64,000 nt of DNA from Aerococcaceae bacterium DSM 111021 (GTDB lineage: Bacteria; Bacillota; Bacilli; Lactobacillales; Aerococcaceae), in the NCBI GenBank assembly GCA_020112395.1, contig JACCEK010000003.1, forward strand, positions 124,001-188,000, given 5' to 3'. Positions 36,727 through 45,566 of this stretch are shown here, piece by piece. Positions within the stretch are counted from its first letter, which is position 1. Each line of letters starts with the position of its first letter. The notes under the pieces are model-generated. The model was not told where the DNA came from. It saw nothing but the letters and a program-made list of their open reading frames with translations, and did not search any database. A program made the position numbers and the translations under genes.

Positions 36727-37245
36727 ATCATAAAAGAATTACCTATCAATGATGGCATTCGCGCACGTGAGTTACGTGTTATAGGAGATAAAGGCGATCA
36801 AATCGGTGTTAAATCTCTTGAGGATGCTCTAACAATTGCCGCGTCGTTTGAGTTAGATCTAGTGCTTGTGTCTCCAAACGCAAACCCGCCAGTCGCTCGA
36901 ATCATGGATTACGGTAAGTATCGTTATGAGCAACAGAAGCAAGAGAAAGAGCAACGTAAGAGTCAAAAAACCGTAAGCTTAAAAGAAATTCGTTTAAGCC
37001 CAGGGATTGAAGACCATGACTATCAAACAAAATTACGTCAAGCTATTAAATTCCTTGAAAAAGGTGACAAAGTTAAAGTTTCAATTCGCTTCCGTGGTCG
37101 TGCAATTACGCATAAAGACCTAGGACGTGACGTTATCATGGATTTTCTAGATGACGCAAATGAAGTTTCAACTATTGAAACAAGACCTAAAATGGATGGT
37201 CGTAGCATGTTCGCAATTCTTGCTCCAATCAGTAGCGAAGAATAA
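36727..37245 (+). CDS. infC: Translation initiation factor IF-3 (non-AUG start)
   Basis: IF-3 prevents premature 50S joining and checks start codons. Homologues start just before KELPINDGIRARELRVI. The SD GGAGG (36717-36721) points to ATC at 36727 or ATA at 36730. Upstream ATG 36715 and GTG 36721 lie within the SD itself. A rare start codon is the known autoregulatory device of infC. Length is then 172 aa, normal for the family; N- and C-domains are complete. First gene of infC-rpmI-rplT. Confidence 0.93.
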   Translation: MIKELPINDGIRARELRVIGDKGDQIGVKSLEDALTIAASFELDLVLVSPNANPPVARIMDYGKYRYEQQKQEKEQRKSQKTVSLKEIRLSPGIEDHDYQTKLRQAIKFLEKGDKVKVSIRFRGRAITHKDLGRDVIMDFLDDANEVSTIETRPKMDGRSMFAILAPISSEE

Positions 37246-37277
37246 TACATTATTTTTAAATAATAGGAGGATTTATC

Positions 37278-37475
37278 ATGCCAAAACAAAAAACACATCG
37301 TGGATTAGCAAAGCGTGTTAAAAAGACAGGATCAGGAAAATTAAAACGCTCTAGAGCCTTTACTTCTCACCGTTTCCACGGGAAAACTAAGAAACAACGT
37401 CGTCAATTACGTAAAGCTGAGTTAGTCTCAAGTGGAGACTACAAACGCATCAAACAACAAATTTCACAACTATAA
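37278..37475 (+). CDS. rpmI: 50S ribosomal protein L35
   Basis: A 65-aa, very basic protein of the large subunit ([20 protein letters not shown]...). SD AGGAGG. It lies between infC and rplT and is controlled by the same leader. Confidence 0.97.
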   Translation: MPKQKTHRGLAKRVKKTGSGKLKRSRAFTSHRFHGKTKKQRRQLRKAELVSSGDYKRIKQQISQL

Positions 37476-37504
37476 TATCAACGAACTAAAAGGAGGAATT
37501 CACA

Positions 37505-37861
37505 ATGGCACGTGTTAAAGGTGGATACGTTACTCGTCAACGTCGTAAACGTACAATTAAATTAGCAAAAGGTTATTACGGAGCAAAGAGTATTTCATTC
37601 AAGATGGCTAAACAGCAGGTAATGAAATCATATACTTATGCTTACCGTGACCGTCGTCAAGTAAAACGCAATTTCCGTCGTTTATGGATTACGCGTATTA
37701 ACGCAGCAGCTCGTATGAACGGACTTAGCTATAGCGTTTTAATGAATGGTCTTAAAAAAGCAGGTATCGAAATGAACCGTAAAATGTTAGCTGATTTAGC
37801 AGTTAACGATGAAGCAGCTTTCACAGCTTTAGTAGAACAAGCAAAAGCAGCTTTAGCTTAA
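37505..37861 (+). CDS. rplT: 50S ribosomal protein L20
   Basis: A 118-aa early assembly protein of the large subunit and probable repressor of its own operon through the leader. The motifs [21 protein letters not shown] and [13 protein letters not shown] are typical. SD AAGGAGG. A terminator follows. Confidence 0.98.
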   Translation: MARVKGGYVTRQRRKRTIKLAKGYYGAKSISFKMAKQQVMKSYTYAYRDRRQVKRNFRRLWITRINAAARMNGLSYSVLMNGLKKAGIEMNRKMLADLAVNDEAAFTALVEQAKAALA

Positions 37862-37870
37862 TCTAAGTTT

Positions 37871-37897
37871 TGAGTCTCAGTAATGAGACTCCTTTTT
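37871..37897 (+). terminator. Terminator of the infC-rpmI-rplT operon
   Basis: GAGTCTCA-GTAA-TGAGACTC stem followed by a T run. Confidence 0.92.
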
Positions 37898-37996
37898 TAT
37901 TGCAAAAAATACCTAAAAATTGAAATTTTGAATCGTTATTTGTTGCCAATATAAAGAGAGATGGTTAAGATATAAATTAGATAAAGGAGGAATCAT

Positions 37997-39730
37997 ATGA
38001 ATTATATTTGGCGTTATATTAAAAAGTATCCGGGACTTCTTACATTAGATGTATTCGGAAGCCTTTTTTTTGTACTTGTTAACTTGGGTTTACCTACTGT
38101 GCTTTCAATTATGATTGACGATGCTATTATTCCAGGGAATCAAAGTTTATTATTCACTCTAGCAATGGTTATGTTAGGGGTTATTATTTTGGGTGCACTC
38201 GGACGAATTATATTGTCCTACGCCTCAAGTAAATTAACGAATGTCATGATACGTGATATGCGTAATGATATCTTCGATTATACTCAAAAGTTTTCGCATC
38301 AAGAGTTTGAGTCAATAGGTGTACCGTCTCTAGTGACGCGTGTGACTAACGACGCATTCGTCTTAATGCAGTTCGCTGAGATGGCGCTTCGATTAGGTGT
38401 CAATACACCGTTGATGTTCTTTGGAAGTATTGTCATGATCATTATTACAAGTCCATCATTGGCTTGGATTGTGGCGGCTTCAATGCCATTCTTATTATTT
38501 GCAATCTATGTGATTGCGAAGAAATCAAGACCTTTATCTGAAGGACAACAAACGTCTTTAGATAAAATTAATCAGTATGCGAGAGAAAATTTAACCGGTT
38601 TACGCGTGATTCGTTCTTTTGCTCGTGAAGAATATCAAGAAGAACGATTCAATAAAGAAAGTAATCATTATAAGAATATCGCAACCCGCTTATTCAAATT
38701 AATGGCTACTGCCAATCCAATCTTCATGCATATCTTGGTTTGGATGATTGTTCTTATTATGGGACTATCATTACAACCTTTATCAGTTGGAGAATTACAA
38801 ATTGGTAACCTAGTTGCCTTCGTTGAATATGCTTTTCACGCTTTATTCTCAGTCATGATGTTCTCACAACTATTCATTATGTATCCAAGAATGAACGTTT
38901 CTGCGAATCGTATACAAGAGATTATGAACACAGAAATTTCTATCAATGTGAATGAAGATGGTGTAACACAAACTGAAACGCATGGTTACTTAACCTTTGA
39001 TAATGTAACGTTTGCTTATCCAGGGGAAACTGAGAACCCAGTGCTACATAATATTAGCTTTGAAGCTAAGCCGGGCGAAATGGTTGCCTTCATCGGAAGT
39101 ACCGGGAGTGGTAAATCGACCTTGGTTCAATTGATTCCTCGTTTCTTTGATGTAACCTTAGGTCGAATTATTCTTGATGGTGTAGATGTTCGTGATTATA
39201 ACTTGAAGGCTTTACGTCAGAAGATTGGCTTTATCCCTCAAAAGGCGCTGTTATTTACCGGAACGATTGGTGAGAACTTGCGTTATGGGAAGTATAATGC
39301 AACTGACAAAGAGTTAGAGCGTGCAAGTGATGTGGCTCAAGCAAGTGATTTTATCCATAAGACACAAGAACGTTACCACTCATTCTTAGCTGAAGGTGGA
39401 ACCAACTTATCAGGTGGACAAAAGCAACGTCTATCAATTGCACGTGCGGTTGTTAAACGACCAGATGTGTATATCTTTGATGATAGTTTCTCTGCACTCG
39501 ATTATAAGACCGATGCTGAATTACGTCGACGCTTGAAAGAAGTGACAACGAAATCAACGGTCTTAGTTGTTGCTCAACGTGTCAGTTCAATTATGAACGC
39601 AGATCAAATCATCGTTTTAAACGAAGGCGAGATTATTGGACGTGGGACGCATGAGGAATTGATGGTAGAGAACGAAATTTACCGTGATATTGCGAATTCA
39701 CAAATGAAAAATCAAACAATAGAAGAGTAA
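37997..39730 (+). CDS. Heterodimeric ABC exporter subunit, degenerate ATP site
   Basis: A 577-aa half-transporter: six-helix membrane domain, then NBD with Walker A GSTGSGKST and a canonical signature LSGGQKQR. Walker B reads VYIFDDSFSALD, with Asp in place of the catalytic Glu. This is the hallmark of the non-catalytic subunit in BmrC/LmrC/TM287-type heterodimers. The partner follows 13 bases later. Such exporters extrude drugs, lipids or peptides; the substrate is not predictable. Confidence 0.9.
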   Translation: MNYIWRYIKKYPGLLTLDVFGSLFFVLVNLGLPTVLSIMIDDAIIPGNQSLLFTLAMVMLGVIILGALGRIILSYASSKLTNVMIRDMRNDIFDYTQKFSHQEFESIGVPSLVTRVTNDAFVLMQFAEMALRLGVNTPLMFFGSIVMIIITSPSLAWIVAASMPFLLFAIYVIAKKSRPLSEGQQTSLDKINQYARENLTGLRVIRSFAREEYQEERFNKESNHYKNIATRLFKLMATANPIFMHILVWMIVLIMGLSLQPLSVGELQIGNLVAFVEYAFHALFSVMMFSQLFIMYPRMNVSANRIQEIMNTEISINVNEDGVTQTETHGYLTFDNVTFAYPGETENPVLHNISFEAKPGEMVAFIGSTGSGKSTLVQLIPRFFDVTLGRIILDGVDVRDYNLKALRQKIGFIPQKALLFTGTIGENLRYGKYNATDKELERASDVAQASDFIHKTQERYHSFLAEGGTNLSGGQKQRLSIARAVVKRPDVYIFDDSFSALDYKTDAELRRRLKEVTTKSTVLVVAQRVSSIMNADQIIVLNEGEIIGRGTHEELMVENEIYRDIANSQMKNQTIEE

Positions 39731-39743
39731 AGGAGTGAGCTAG

Positions 39744-41507
39744 ATGAAAGAAATAAAAACTTTTGGAAATTTATGGAAATATTTAAAAAACTATAACAAA
39801 CAACTAATCCTAGCCCTCATCCTCTTAATCATTAACGTGTTAATGACTGTAATTGAGCCTTTTATATTAGGATTAGCGATCACAGAAATTACTCAAAACG
39901 TGGTTGATATTGCTCGTGGTGTTGAAGGAGCTGGAATCAATTATGAATATATTATGACGATTCTTATTGTGTATGTGATTCGTGGTTTCATTGTCCAAGG
40001 AACGAATTATGGATCAAACGTCTTTATTACAATTGCTGTTCAGAATACGACTCGTGATTTACGTGATGATATTATTCGTAAGATTCACCGTCTGCCAGTG
40101 GCTTACTTTGACCGTAACCAATTTGGAGATATCTTAGGACGTATTACAAGTGACGTTGAGACGGTTTCAAACTCACTTCAACAAGGAATTATCCAAGTTA
40201 CAACGGCATTCTTTTCAATTATATTCGTTACGATTATGATGCTTACATTGAATTGGCAATTAGCTCTCGTTGTATTTATGAGTATGCCGGTATCATATCT
40301 TGTTGCTCAAAGTGTTGTAAAAATTTCACAAAAACACTTCAAAAATCAAGCGGATGTCTTAGGTAAGATGAACGGATTTGTTCAAGAGAACTTTACTGGG
40401 TTCAACATTATTCGTTTATATGGACGTGAAGATAGTTCAGTCGCTGAATTCCGTTCGATTACAGAAGATTTAGCAGATATTGGATTTAAAGCAAGCTTCT
40501 TATCAAGTTTAATGATGCCTTTAGTATCGGTAGTATCTCACTTAGCTTACTTAATCGTAGCTGTGGTCGGTGGTATGTTTGCGATAGCTGGACGATTAAC
40601 TGTTGGTAACTTACAAGCCTTTACTCAATATGTATGGCAGATTAACCAACCAATCCAAATGGTGACACAAATTACTGGCCTGCTGCAAGCAGCGGTTGCT
40701 GCTACACAACGTATTTGGGAAGTATTAGATCAAGAGGAAGAATTGAATGAAGTAACGGAAGAACTCCCTTCACCTGTCACAGGACAAGTTACTTTCGATG
40801 ATGTATCTTTCCAATACACACCAACTAAACCATTAATTAGAGATTTCTCTGTTAAAGTGAAACCGGGTGAAACGATTGCGATAGTTGGTCCAACGGGTGC
40901 AGGTAAGACAACGATGATTAACTTACTGATGCGCTTTTATGATGTGGATAAAGGCTCAATCAGACTTGATGGTATGGATAACCGAGCGGTTTCAAGACAA
41001 AAATATCGTGAACAGTTCGGGATGGTATTACAAGATGCTTGGTTGTTCGAAGGAACAATTAAAGAAAACTTACGTTTCGGTAATCTAGGTGCGACAGATG
41101 AACAGATTGTTGAAGCTGCCAAAGCTGCTAACGTGGATCACTTTATCCGTACGTTACCGGGTGGTTATGACAGTAGAATGAATCAAGAGTCTAATAATAT
41201 TTCTCTAGGTCAAAAACAATTGTTAACGATCGCTCGTGCTTTGCTATCAGATCCTAAAATTCTTATTCTGGACGAAGCAACAAGTTCTGTTGATACACGT
41301 CTAGAGCAATTAATTCAAAAAGCGATGGAACGATTAATGGAAGGGCGAACAAGTTTCGTTATTGCCCATCGTCTATCAACCATTCAAGATGCAGACCGTA
41401 TCTTAGTTATGAAAGACGGCCAAATTATTGAGCATGGTAATCATGAACAATTGTTAGAACAAAAAGGCTTCTACTTTGACTTATACCAAAGTCAATTTAA
41501 TGCTTAA
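39744..41507 (+). CDS. Heterodimeric ABC exporter subunit, catalytic ATP site
   Basis: A 587-aa partner of the preceding half-transporter. It has Walker A GPTGAGKT and Walker B ILILDEATSSVD with the catalytic Glu, but its signature reads ISLGQ rather than LSGGQ. Since one subunit's signature completes the other's nucleotide site, the altered signature and the partner's altered Walker B fall in the same degenerate composite site. Membrane domain about 1-330. SD AAGGAGTGAG. Confidence 0.92.
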   Translation: MKEIKTFGNLWKYLKNYNKQLILALILLIINVLMTVIEPFILGLAITEITQNVVDIARGVEGAGINYEYIMTILIVYVIRGFIVQGTNYGSNVFITIAVQNTTRDLRDDIIRKIHRLPVAYFDRNQFGDILGRITSDVETVSNSLQQGIIQVTTAFFSIIFVTIMMLTLNWQLALVVFMSMPVSYLVAQSVVKISQKHFKNQADVLGKMNGFVQENFTGFNIIRLYGREDSSVAEFRSITEDLADIGFKASFLSSLMMPLVSVVSHLAYLIVAVVGGMFAIAGRLTVGNLQAFTQYVWQINQPIQMVTQITGLLQAAVAATQRIWEVLDQEEELNEVTEELPSPVTGQVTFDDVSFQYTPTKPLIRDFSVKVKPGETIAIVGPTGAGKTTMINLLMRFYDVDKGSIRLDGMDNRAVSRQKYREQFGMVLQDAWLFEGTIKENLRFGNLGATDEQIVEAAKAANVDHFIRTLPGGYDSRMNQESNNISLGQKQLLTIARALLSDPKILILDEATSSVDTRLEQLIQKAMERLMEGRTSFVIAHRLSTIQDADRILVMKDGQIIEHGNHEQLLEQKGFYFDLYQSQFNA

Positions 41508-41598
41508 TCTATGAAGATTGAATGTAACCTTTCATTTAATGCTAATTTCGTTTACAATATTAGCAATAGTTCATGGAAAGTGACATTGAATACTGTAA

Positions 41599-41645
41599 AC
41601 ACACAGTCACTCATCAGTGCAATCTGAGGTACTGTGTGTTTTTAT
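41599..41645 (+). terminator. Terminator or attenuator before pheA
   Basis: AACACACAGT and ACTGTGTGTT form a 10-bp stem around a 21-base loop, followed by T5. It ends the ABC operon; because it lies 16 bases before pheA it could also be an attenuator. Confidence 0.65.
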
Positions 41646-41660
41646 TTTGGAGGAATATGA

Positions 41661-42515
41661 ATGCGTATTGGATATCAAGGTGTTGCCGGTTCTTATAGCG
41701 AGGCAACTTTACAAGATTATATAAAGACATTAGGTGAGACCACTTGGGAATCGGTTCCTGTACCTTACGGGAATTTTAAAGCGGTTGTGAATGATCTATT
41801 AGATGATAAGTTGGACTTAATTGTCGTTCCGGTCGAAAATTCGACCACCGGAATTATCGCACGCGTTACTGATTTATTGCGTTATAAGCCTTTGATGGTG
41901 ATTGCAGAGGCTTACCAACCGGTTCGCCATACTTTATGGGGAGTGGAAGGTAGTCGCTTAGAAGACATCCAGGCGGTTTATTCACATCCGGAAGCCTTAT
42001 CGCAGTGTCAGGTATTCTTTAATTCGTATCCGCTGATTGAAAGCAAGGTATACGAAGATACAGCTAAAGCTGCTTCCTATATTCAGGCATTGAATCGACC
42101 TGATATTGCTGCAATCGCAAGCCCACGAGCAGGGGAGTTACATCATTTAGTTCCACTGATGGAGAATGTGCAAGACGAGTCGACGAATACGACACGCTTT
42201 TATGTCATAGAAAAGATTCAAGAAAAGGAATATACTGGATCTTGCTTGAGTCTGTATGTTGAGACACGCCACGAATCGGGCGCGTTATCTAAGTTACTTC
42301 AAGTGTTTGATATTTTTAATTGTAATTTACAAAACTTGAACGCAAGACCGATTGAGAATCAGCCATTTACGTATGGTTTCTTTATTGAAGTATCCATAAA
42401 AGATATGACAACACCTTTGAATATTTTGATTCAAACGTTAGACCAAGTGTCAGAGTATCTTCAAATATTGGGGCAGTTTAATCAAGTTTCAAAAAGTATC
42501 TATCTAGAAGTTTAG
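41661..42515 (+). CDS. pheA: Prephenate dehydratase
   Basis: Converts prephenate to phenylpyruvate in phenylalanine synthesis. The catalytic domain spans 1-185, with GYQGVAGSYSEA at the start, VENSTTGII, and the TTRF motif (STNTTRFYVI) whose Thr is catalytic. The C-terminal ACT domain (about 195-284) carries ESGALSKLL and the NLQNLNARPI form of the ESRP effector motif. Length 284 aa. Followed by tyrA. Confidence 0.93.
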   Translation: MRIGYQGVAGSYSEATLQDYIKTLGETTWESVPVPYGNFKAVVNDLLDDKLDLIVVPVENSTTGIIARVTDLLRYKPLMVIAEAYQPVRHTLWGVEGSRLEDIQAVYSHPEALSQCQVFFNSYPLIESKVYEDTAKAASYIQALNRPDIAAIASPRAGELHHLVPLMENVQDESTNTTRFYVIEKIQEKEYTGSCLSLYVETRHESGALSKLLQVFDIFNCNLQNLNARPIENQPFTYGFFIEVSIKDMTTPLNILIQTLDQVSEYLQILGQFNQVSKSIYLEV

Positions 42516-42545
42516 TCATGCGGTTGGTTAAGGAAGGGGATAAAT

Positions 42546-43409
42546 ATGCAAAAGATTGCGATTGTTGGTTTAGGTGTCATCGGAGGTTCCTTTGCGAAAG
42601 CGTTTAAAGCTTCGGACAGTTCGAATTATTATGTGATGGGGATTGATAAAAACCAAGTGACACTCGACCAAGCGATGGAAGCTGGTGTGATTGCTGAAGG
42701 TGAAGTTGAGAATGAAACGATTCTACAACGTGCCGACATCGTCATTATTGCCCTATATCCTGAAAATATCAAAGAATTTATTATTAAAAATCAAGATGCA
42801 TTCAAAGAGGGTGCCATCCTCACTGAAACGACAGGGATTAAACAATACGTGATTGACAGTATCGTGCCAGTTTTACCTAAGCAAGTTGACTTTATCTTTG
42901 GTCACCCGATGGCCGGGCGGGAGTCTCAAGGGTTTGAATACTCAGATCATACCGCCTTTATTGGAGCGAATTACGTATTAACACCCTTAGCTTCGAATCA
43001 GCCAGAAAATATGGAAATATTTAAAGCCCTTCTCAAGAAAATTGGCTTTCAAAGATTAACCCAAGTGACGCCAATTGTTCATGATGAATTAATCGCTTAT
43101 ACGAGTCAATTATGCCACTGTATCGCGGCGGCTTTAATTAATAGTGATCAACCTGAACGCAACACCGTTCAATTCATAGGTGACAGTTATCGTGATCTAA
43201 CTCGGATAGCGAAGTTAAATGAGAATTTATGGTCAGAGTTAATGTTGAATAATAAGGATGTTCTCATCAAAGTGATTAGTGATTTTGAATCAGAAATGAT
43301 AAAAATTAAAGAAGCGCTATTAACAAATAATAAACACGAATTAGAAGAATCGTTTATTGAAGCGACTCGTCGCCGTGTAGAACTTGAAAAAAATGACCTA
43401 ATGAATTAA
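42546..43409 (+). CDS. tyrA: Prephenate dehydrogenase
   Basis: An NAD-dependent enzyme making 4-hydroxyphenylpyruvate for tyrosine. Rossmann motif GLGVIGGSFAKAF at residues 7-19, catalytic histidine region FGHPMAGRESQG, and the helical C-terminal dimerisation domain with SQLCHCIAAAL. There is no ACT domain, so feedback control by tyrosine through ACT is unlikely. Length 287 aa. Thirty bases after pheA, same operon. Confidence 0.92.
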   Translation: MQKIAIVGLGVIGGSFAKAFKASDSSNYYVMGIDKNQVTLDQAMEAGVIAEGEVENETILQRADIVIIALYPENIKEFIIKNQDAFKEGAILTETTGIKQYVIDSIVPVLPKQVDFIFGHPMAGRESQGFEYSDHTAFIGANYVLTPLASNQPENMEIFKALLKKIGFQRLTQVTPIVHDELIAYTSQLCHCIAAALINSDQPERNTVQFIGDSYRDLTRIAKLNENLWSELMLNNKDVLIKVISDFESEMIKIKEALLTNNKHELEESFIEATRRRVELEKNDLMN

Positions 43410-43433
43410 TTTTAAACAAAAGTATTAAATTCC

Positions 43434-43462
43434 TTGCAATTAGAATTCATCTAAGTTATATT
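43434..43462 (+). promoter_or_regulatory. Promoter of the BASS transporter attenuator transcript
   Basis: TTGCAA (43434-43439), 17-base spacer, TATATT (43457-43462); predicted start near 43470. Confidence 0.7.
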
Positions 43463-43501
43463 ATAACCACATTAAAAATAAATGATAAAAGAGGTTATCT
43501 T

Positions 43502-43561
43502 ATGTTTACCCATTTCAACAATATTATTATTGTCATTCAAAGCTCGGACTTGTTAAATTGA
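43502..43561 (+). CDS. Leader peptide rich in Ile/Val/Leu
   Basis: A 19-residue peptide, MFTHFNNIIIVIQSSDLLN, whose ATG lies 8 bases after AGAGG. Codons 8-12 are Ile-Ile-Ile-Val-Ile (43523-43537) and codons 17-18 are Leu-Leu. The Leu codons and the stop lie in the left arm of the first hairpin of the attenuator. It is expected to sense charged branched-chain tRNAs by ribosome stalling. Confidence 0.75.
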   Translation: MFTHFNNIIIVIQSSDLLN

Positions 43562-43655
43562 TTTTTTAATCAGTTTAAAAAGTCCTATTCGTTTTGAATG
43601 AATGGGAACAGATAACAAACTCCCATTCTAGTTTACTAGAATGGGAGTTTTTTTA
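43546..43655 (+). promoter_or_regulatory. Transcription attenuator (branched-chain amino acids)
   Basis: Hairpin 1 is 43546-43585 (GGACTT/AAGTCC enclosing TTAAATTGATT/AATCAGTTTAA). A free segment GAATGGGA (43600-43607) can pair either with TCCTATTC (43583-43590) or with TCCCATTC (43621-43628), the latter being the left arm of the terminator. The terminator is a perfect 14-bp stem (43618-43631 with 43636-43649) followed by a T run. This is the classical leader-peptide attenuation layout. Confidence 0.8.
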
Positions 43656-43745
43656 TTATTATAAGGAGTGGTAAAACGATGAGTGACATTGAAAGCAACG
43701 TTCATATTTATCAAACTACACAGAAAATAATAGGAGGCTTCATCC

Positions 43746-44744
43746 ATGAATTTATTTAAAAAGTTTAATAGCGCGTTTACAAGTAACCTGTCAATGTTCG
43801 TAGCATTAACGGCTTTATTAGCCTTAGTGTTCCCAAGTTTTTTCACACCTTTAAGTGGCTATGTGAGTTTATTACTTCAAGTCGTTATGTTCACAATGGG
43901 CTTAACAATGAAAGCATCTGACTTTGCTCATGTTCTTAAAAACCCAACTAGCGTGTTTATGGTTTCTGCCATCCAATACTTATTTATGCCACTGAGCGCT
44001 TTTGCGATTGCAAAATTATTCGGGCTATCAGGAGATATTGCTTTAGGTTTAATCATTGTTGGATCAGTTCCTGGAGGGACAGCATCGAACATTATGGCTT
44101 TACTGGCAAATGGTAATGTGCCACTTTCAGTCAGTGCGACAACAGTATCTACATTATTATCACCATTTGTTACACCATTACTTATCGCCACTTATGGAGG
44201 AGCCTTTATTGAAATAGCTTTTTGGCCAATGTTCTTATCTATTACACAAATCGTATTAGTACCCATTGTTTTAGGTTTAGTTGTGTCACATTTCTTAGGT
44301 GACAAATCAGAAAAAATCAAAACGGCGATGCCATCCTTTTCATCAATTGCGGTACTTTTAGTTCTTGCTGGAACAGTATCAGTCAACCGTGAGAATTTAT
44401 TAAACGGTGGTTTAACAGTTGTTCTAGCCGTATTAGTACATCACTTATTAGCTTATGTAATTGTTTACTTTATCTATGGTTTATTCAATGCTTCAAAGGA
44501 AACAAAACGTACGTGTGCCATAGAGGTAGCAGCGCAAAATACAGGTTTATCAGCTAGTCTTGGTTTAGCGCATTTTTCTCCTGAAGCCGCATTAGCAGGA
44601 GCTGCAGGAACAATTGTTCATACTTTACTTGGCATGATGTTTGGTAGTTTATGCGCGAAAAAAGATTTAAAAGAAGCTGAACAAGGAAGATATTCAGTCA
44701 ATGTTAGGCATTCTAAAGCGAAAGTTTTACAAAAATCCCATTAA
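43746..44744 (+). CDS. Bile acid:sodium symporter (BASS) family transporter
   Basis: A 332-aa protein with about ten helices. It shows the BASS features GSVPGGTASNIMALLANGNV and EVAAQNTGLSASL, where the crossing helices bind sodium. SD AGGAGG. Relatives include PanS (ketopantoate exporter) and plant 2-keto-acid transporters. An Ile/Val/Leu-responsive attenuator in front suggests its substrate is a branched-chain keto acid or related compound (inference). A 26-codon frame (43679-43759) overlaps its start and could couple translation. Confidence 0.88.
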   Translation: MNLFKKFNSAFTSNLSMFVALTALLALVFPSFFTPLSGYVSLLLQVVMFTMGLTMKASDFAHVLKNPTSVFMVSAIQYLFMPLSAFAIAKLFGLSGDIALGLIIVGSVPGGTASNIMALLANGNVPLSVSATTVSTLLSPFVTPLLIATYGGAFIEIAFWPMFLSITQIVLVPIVLGLVVSHFLGDKSEKIKTAMPSFSSIAVLLVLAGTVSVNRENLLNGGLTVVLAVLVHHLLAYVIVYFIYGLFNASKETKRTCAIEVAAQNTGLSASLGLAHFSPEAALAGAAGTIVHTLLGMMFGSLCAKKDLKEAEQGRYSVNVRHSKAKVLQKSH

Positions 44745-44761
44745 ACTAAAGTTGATATAGA

Positions 44762-44803
44762 AAAAACACCTTGATTTAGTTTTCGACTAAATCAAGGTGT
44801 TTT
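44762..44803. terminator. Bidirectional terminator between convergent genes
   Basis: A perfect stem AACACCTTGATTTAG and its complement is flanked by A and T runs, between the BASS gene (+) and spxH (-). Confidence 0.93.
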
Positions 44804-44815
44804 ATTGTTTATTCA

Positions 44816-45481
44816 TTATAGTAAGCGAAGTGATGGGACATTCGTGTTTACAGCTTGTTGTTCATTGCCGTCACATATTAATGCATCGATTTCATCTAAG
44901 ATAGACTCAAGAGTAATCTGCTGATTATCAATCAATCTTGCTTCGCCTGAGACATATTCATATATGACTAAAGAAGGAGATGAGTGGACAGACATATCAA
45001 TAGCAGTTTTTTGGTCTTTTAAGAATAATTGCTTCACAAAATCCGACTGCATATCTTGTTTGAATATCTCAACATCTAGGCCAACTTCTTTGGCAAGTTG
45101 AACTGCAAAGTCTGAATTGAACTTAGAAACATCACCATCAATACTTTCTTGTAATCTCATTAAGTAATAACGACCTAAACGCTTGCCTTGCATACAAGCT
45201 GCTTTGTAAGCTAACGACGCACGATATACGGCTTGAAAGATATAATTTCTCTCTTTTAAACTCGTATCGGATATACCTAATTGTCGCATAAAGTTTTCAA
45301 CTAAATGTTGATTATGAAAAGGTAGGATGTGCAAATCTATATTTGACGCTACTAAATCAATTAACTTTAATACTTCTTGCTCACAAGTGTAACAGGTATG
45401 TCCTAATGGATTAACAAATAAAAAGAATTCAAACACATTAGAAACGCCATTATGTCTATATTCGATCTGATATTGACTCAT
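44816..45481 (-). CDS. spxH: DsbA-like ClpXP adaptor SpxH (YjbH)
   Basis: A 221-aa thioredoxin-like protein of the YjbH/SpxH group, which presents the stress regulator Spx to ClpXP for degradation. The N-terminal strand-helix FFLFVNPLGHTCYTCEQEV corresponds to the adaptor's modified CxxC region. The helical insertion (VYRASLAYKAACMQGK...YYLMRLQE) and the HSSPSLVIYE strand (cis-Pro position) follow. It is near the CYTH and relQ genes, as yjbH is near yjbK/yjbM in Bacillus. Confidence 0.82.
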   Translation of the reverse strand: MSQYQIEYRHNGVSNVFEFFLFVNPLGHTCYTCEQEVLKLIDLVASNIDLHILPFHNQHLVENFMRQLGISDTSLKERNYIFQAVYRASLAYKAACMQGKRLGRYYLMRLQESIDGDVSKFNSDFAVQLAKEVGLDVEIFKQDMQSDFVKQLFLKDQKTAIDMSVHSSPSLVIYEYVSGEARLIDNQQITLESILDEIDALICDGNEQQAVNTNVPSLRLL

Positions 45482-45566
45482 TTAGATAGTTCTCCTCCTT
45501 TCTTATATTTGGTATACTTAATATTAACAAAAATCAAAAACTTATGCGAATAATAGGCTTGTTCAC

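Noticed and set aside
41511-41627. 38-codon frame between the ABC exporter and pheA as a leader peptide
   Set aside because: No SD precedes its ATG and it has no run of Phe or Tyr codons.
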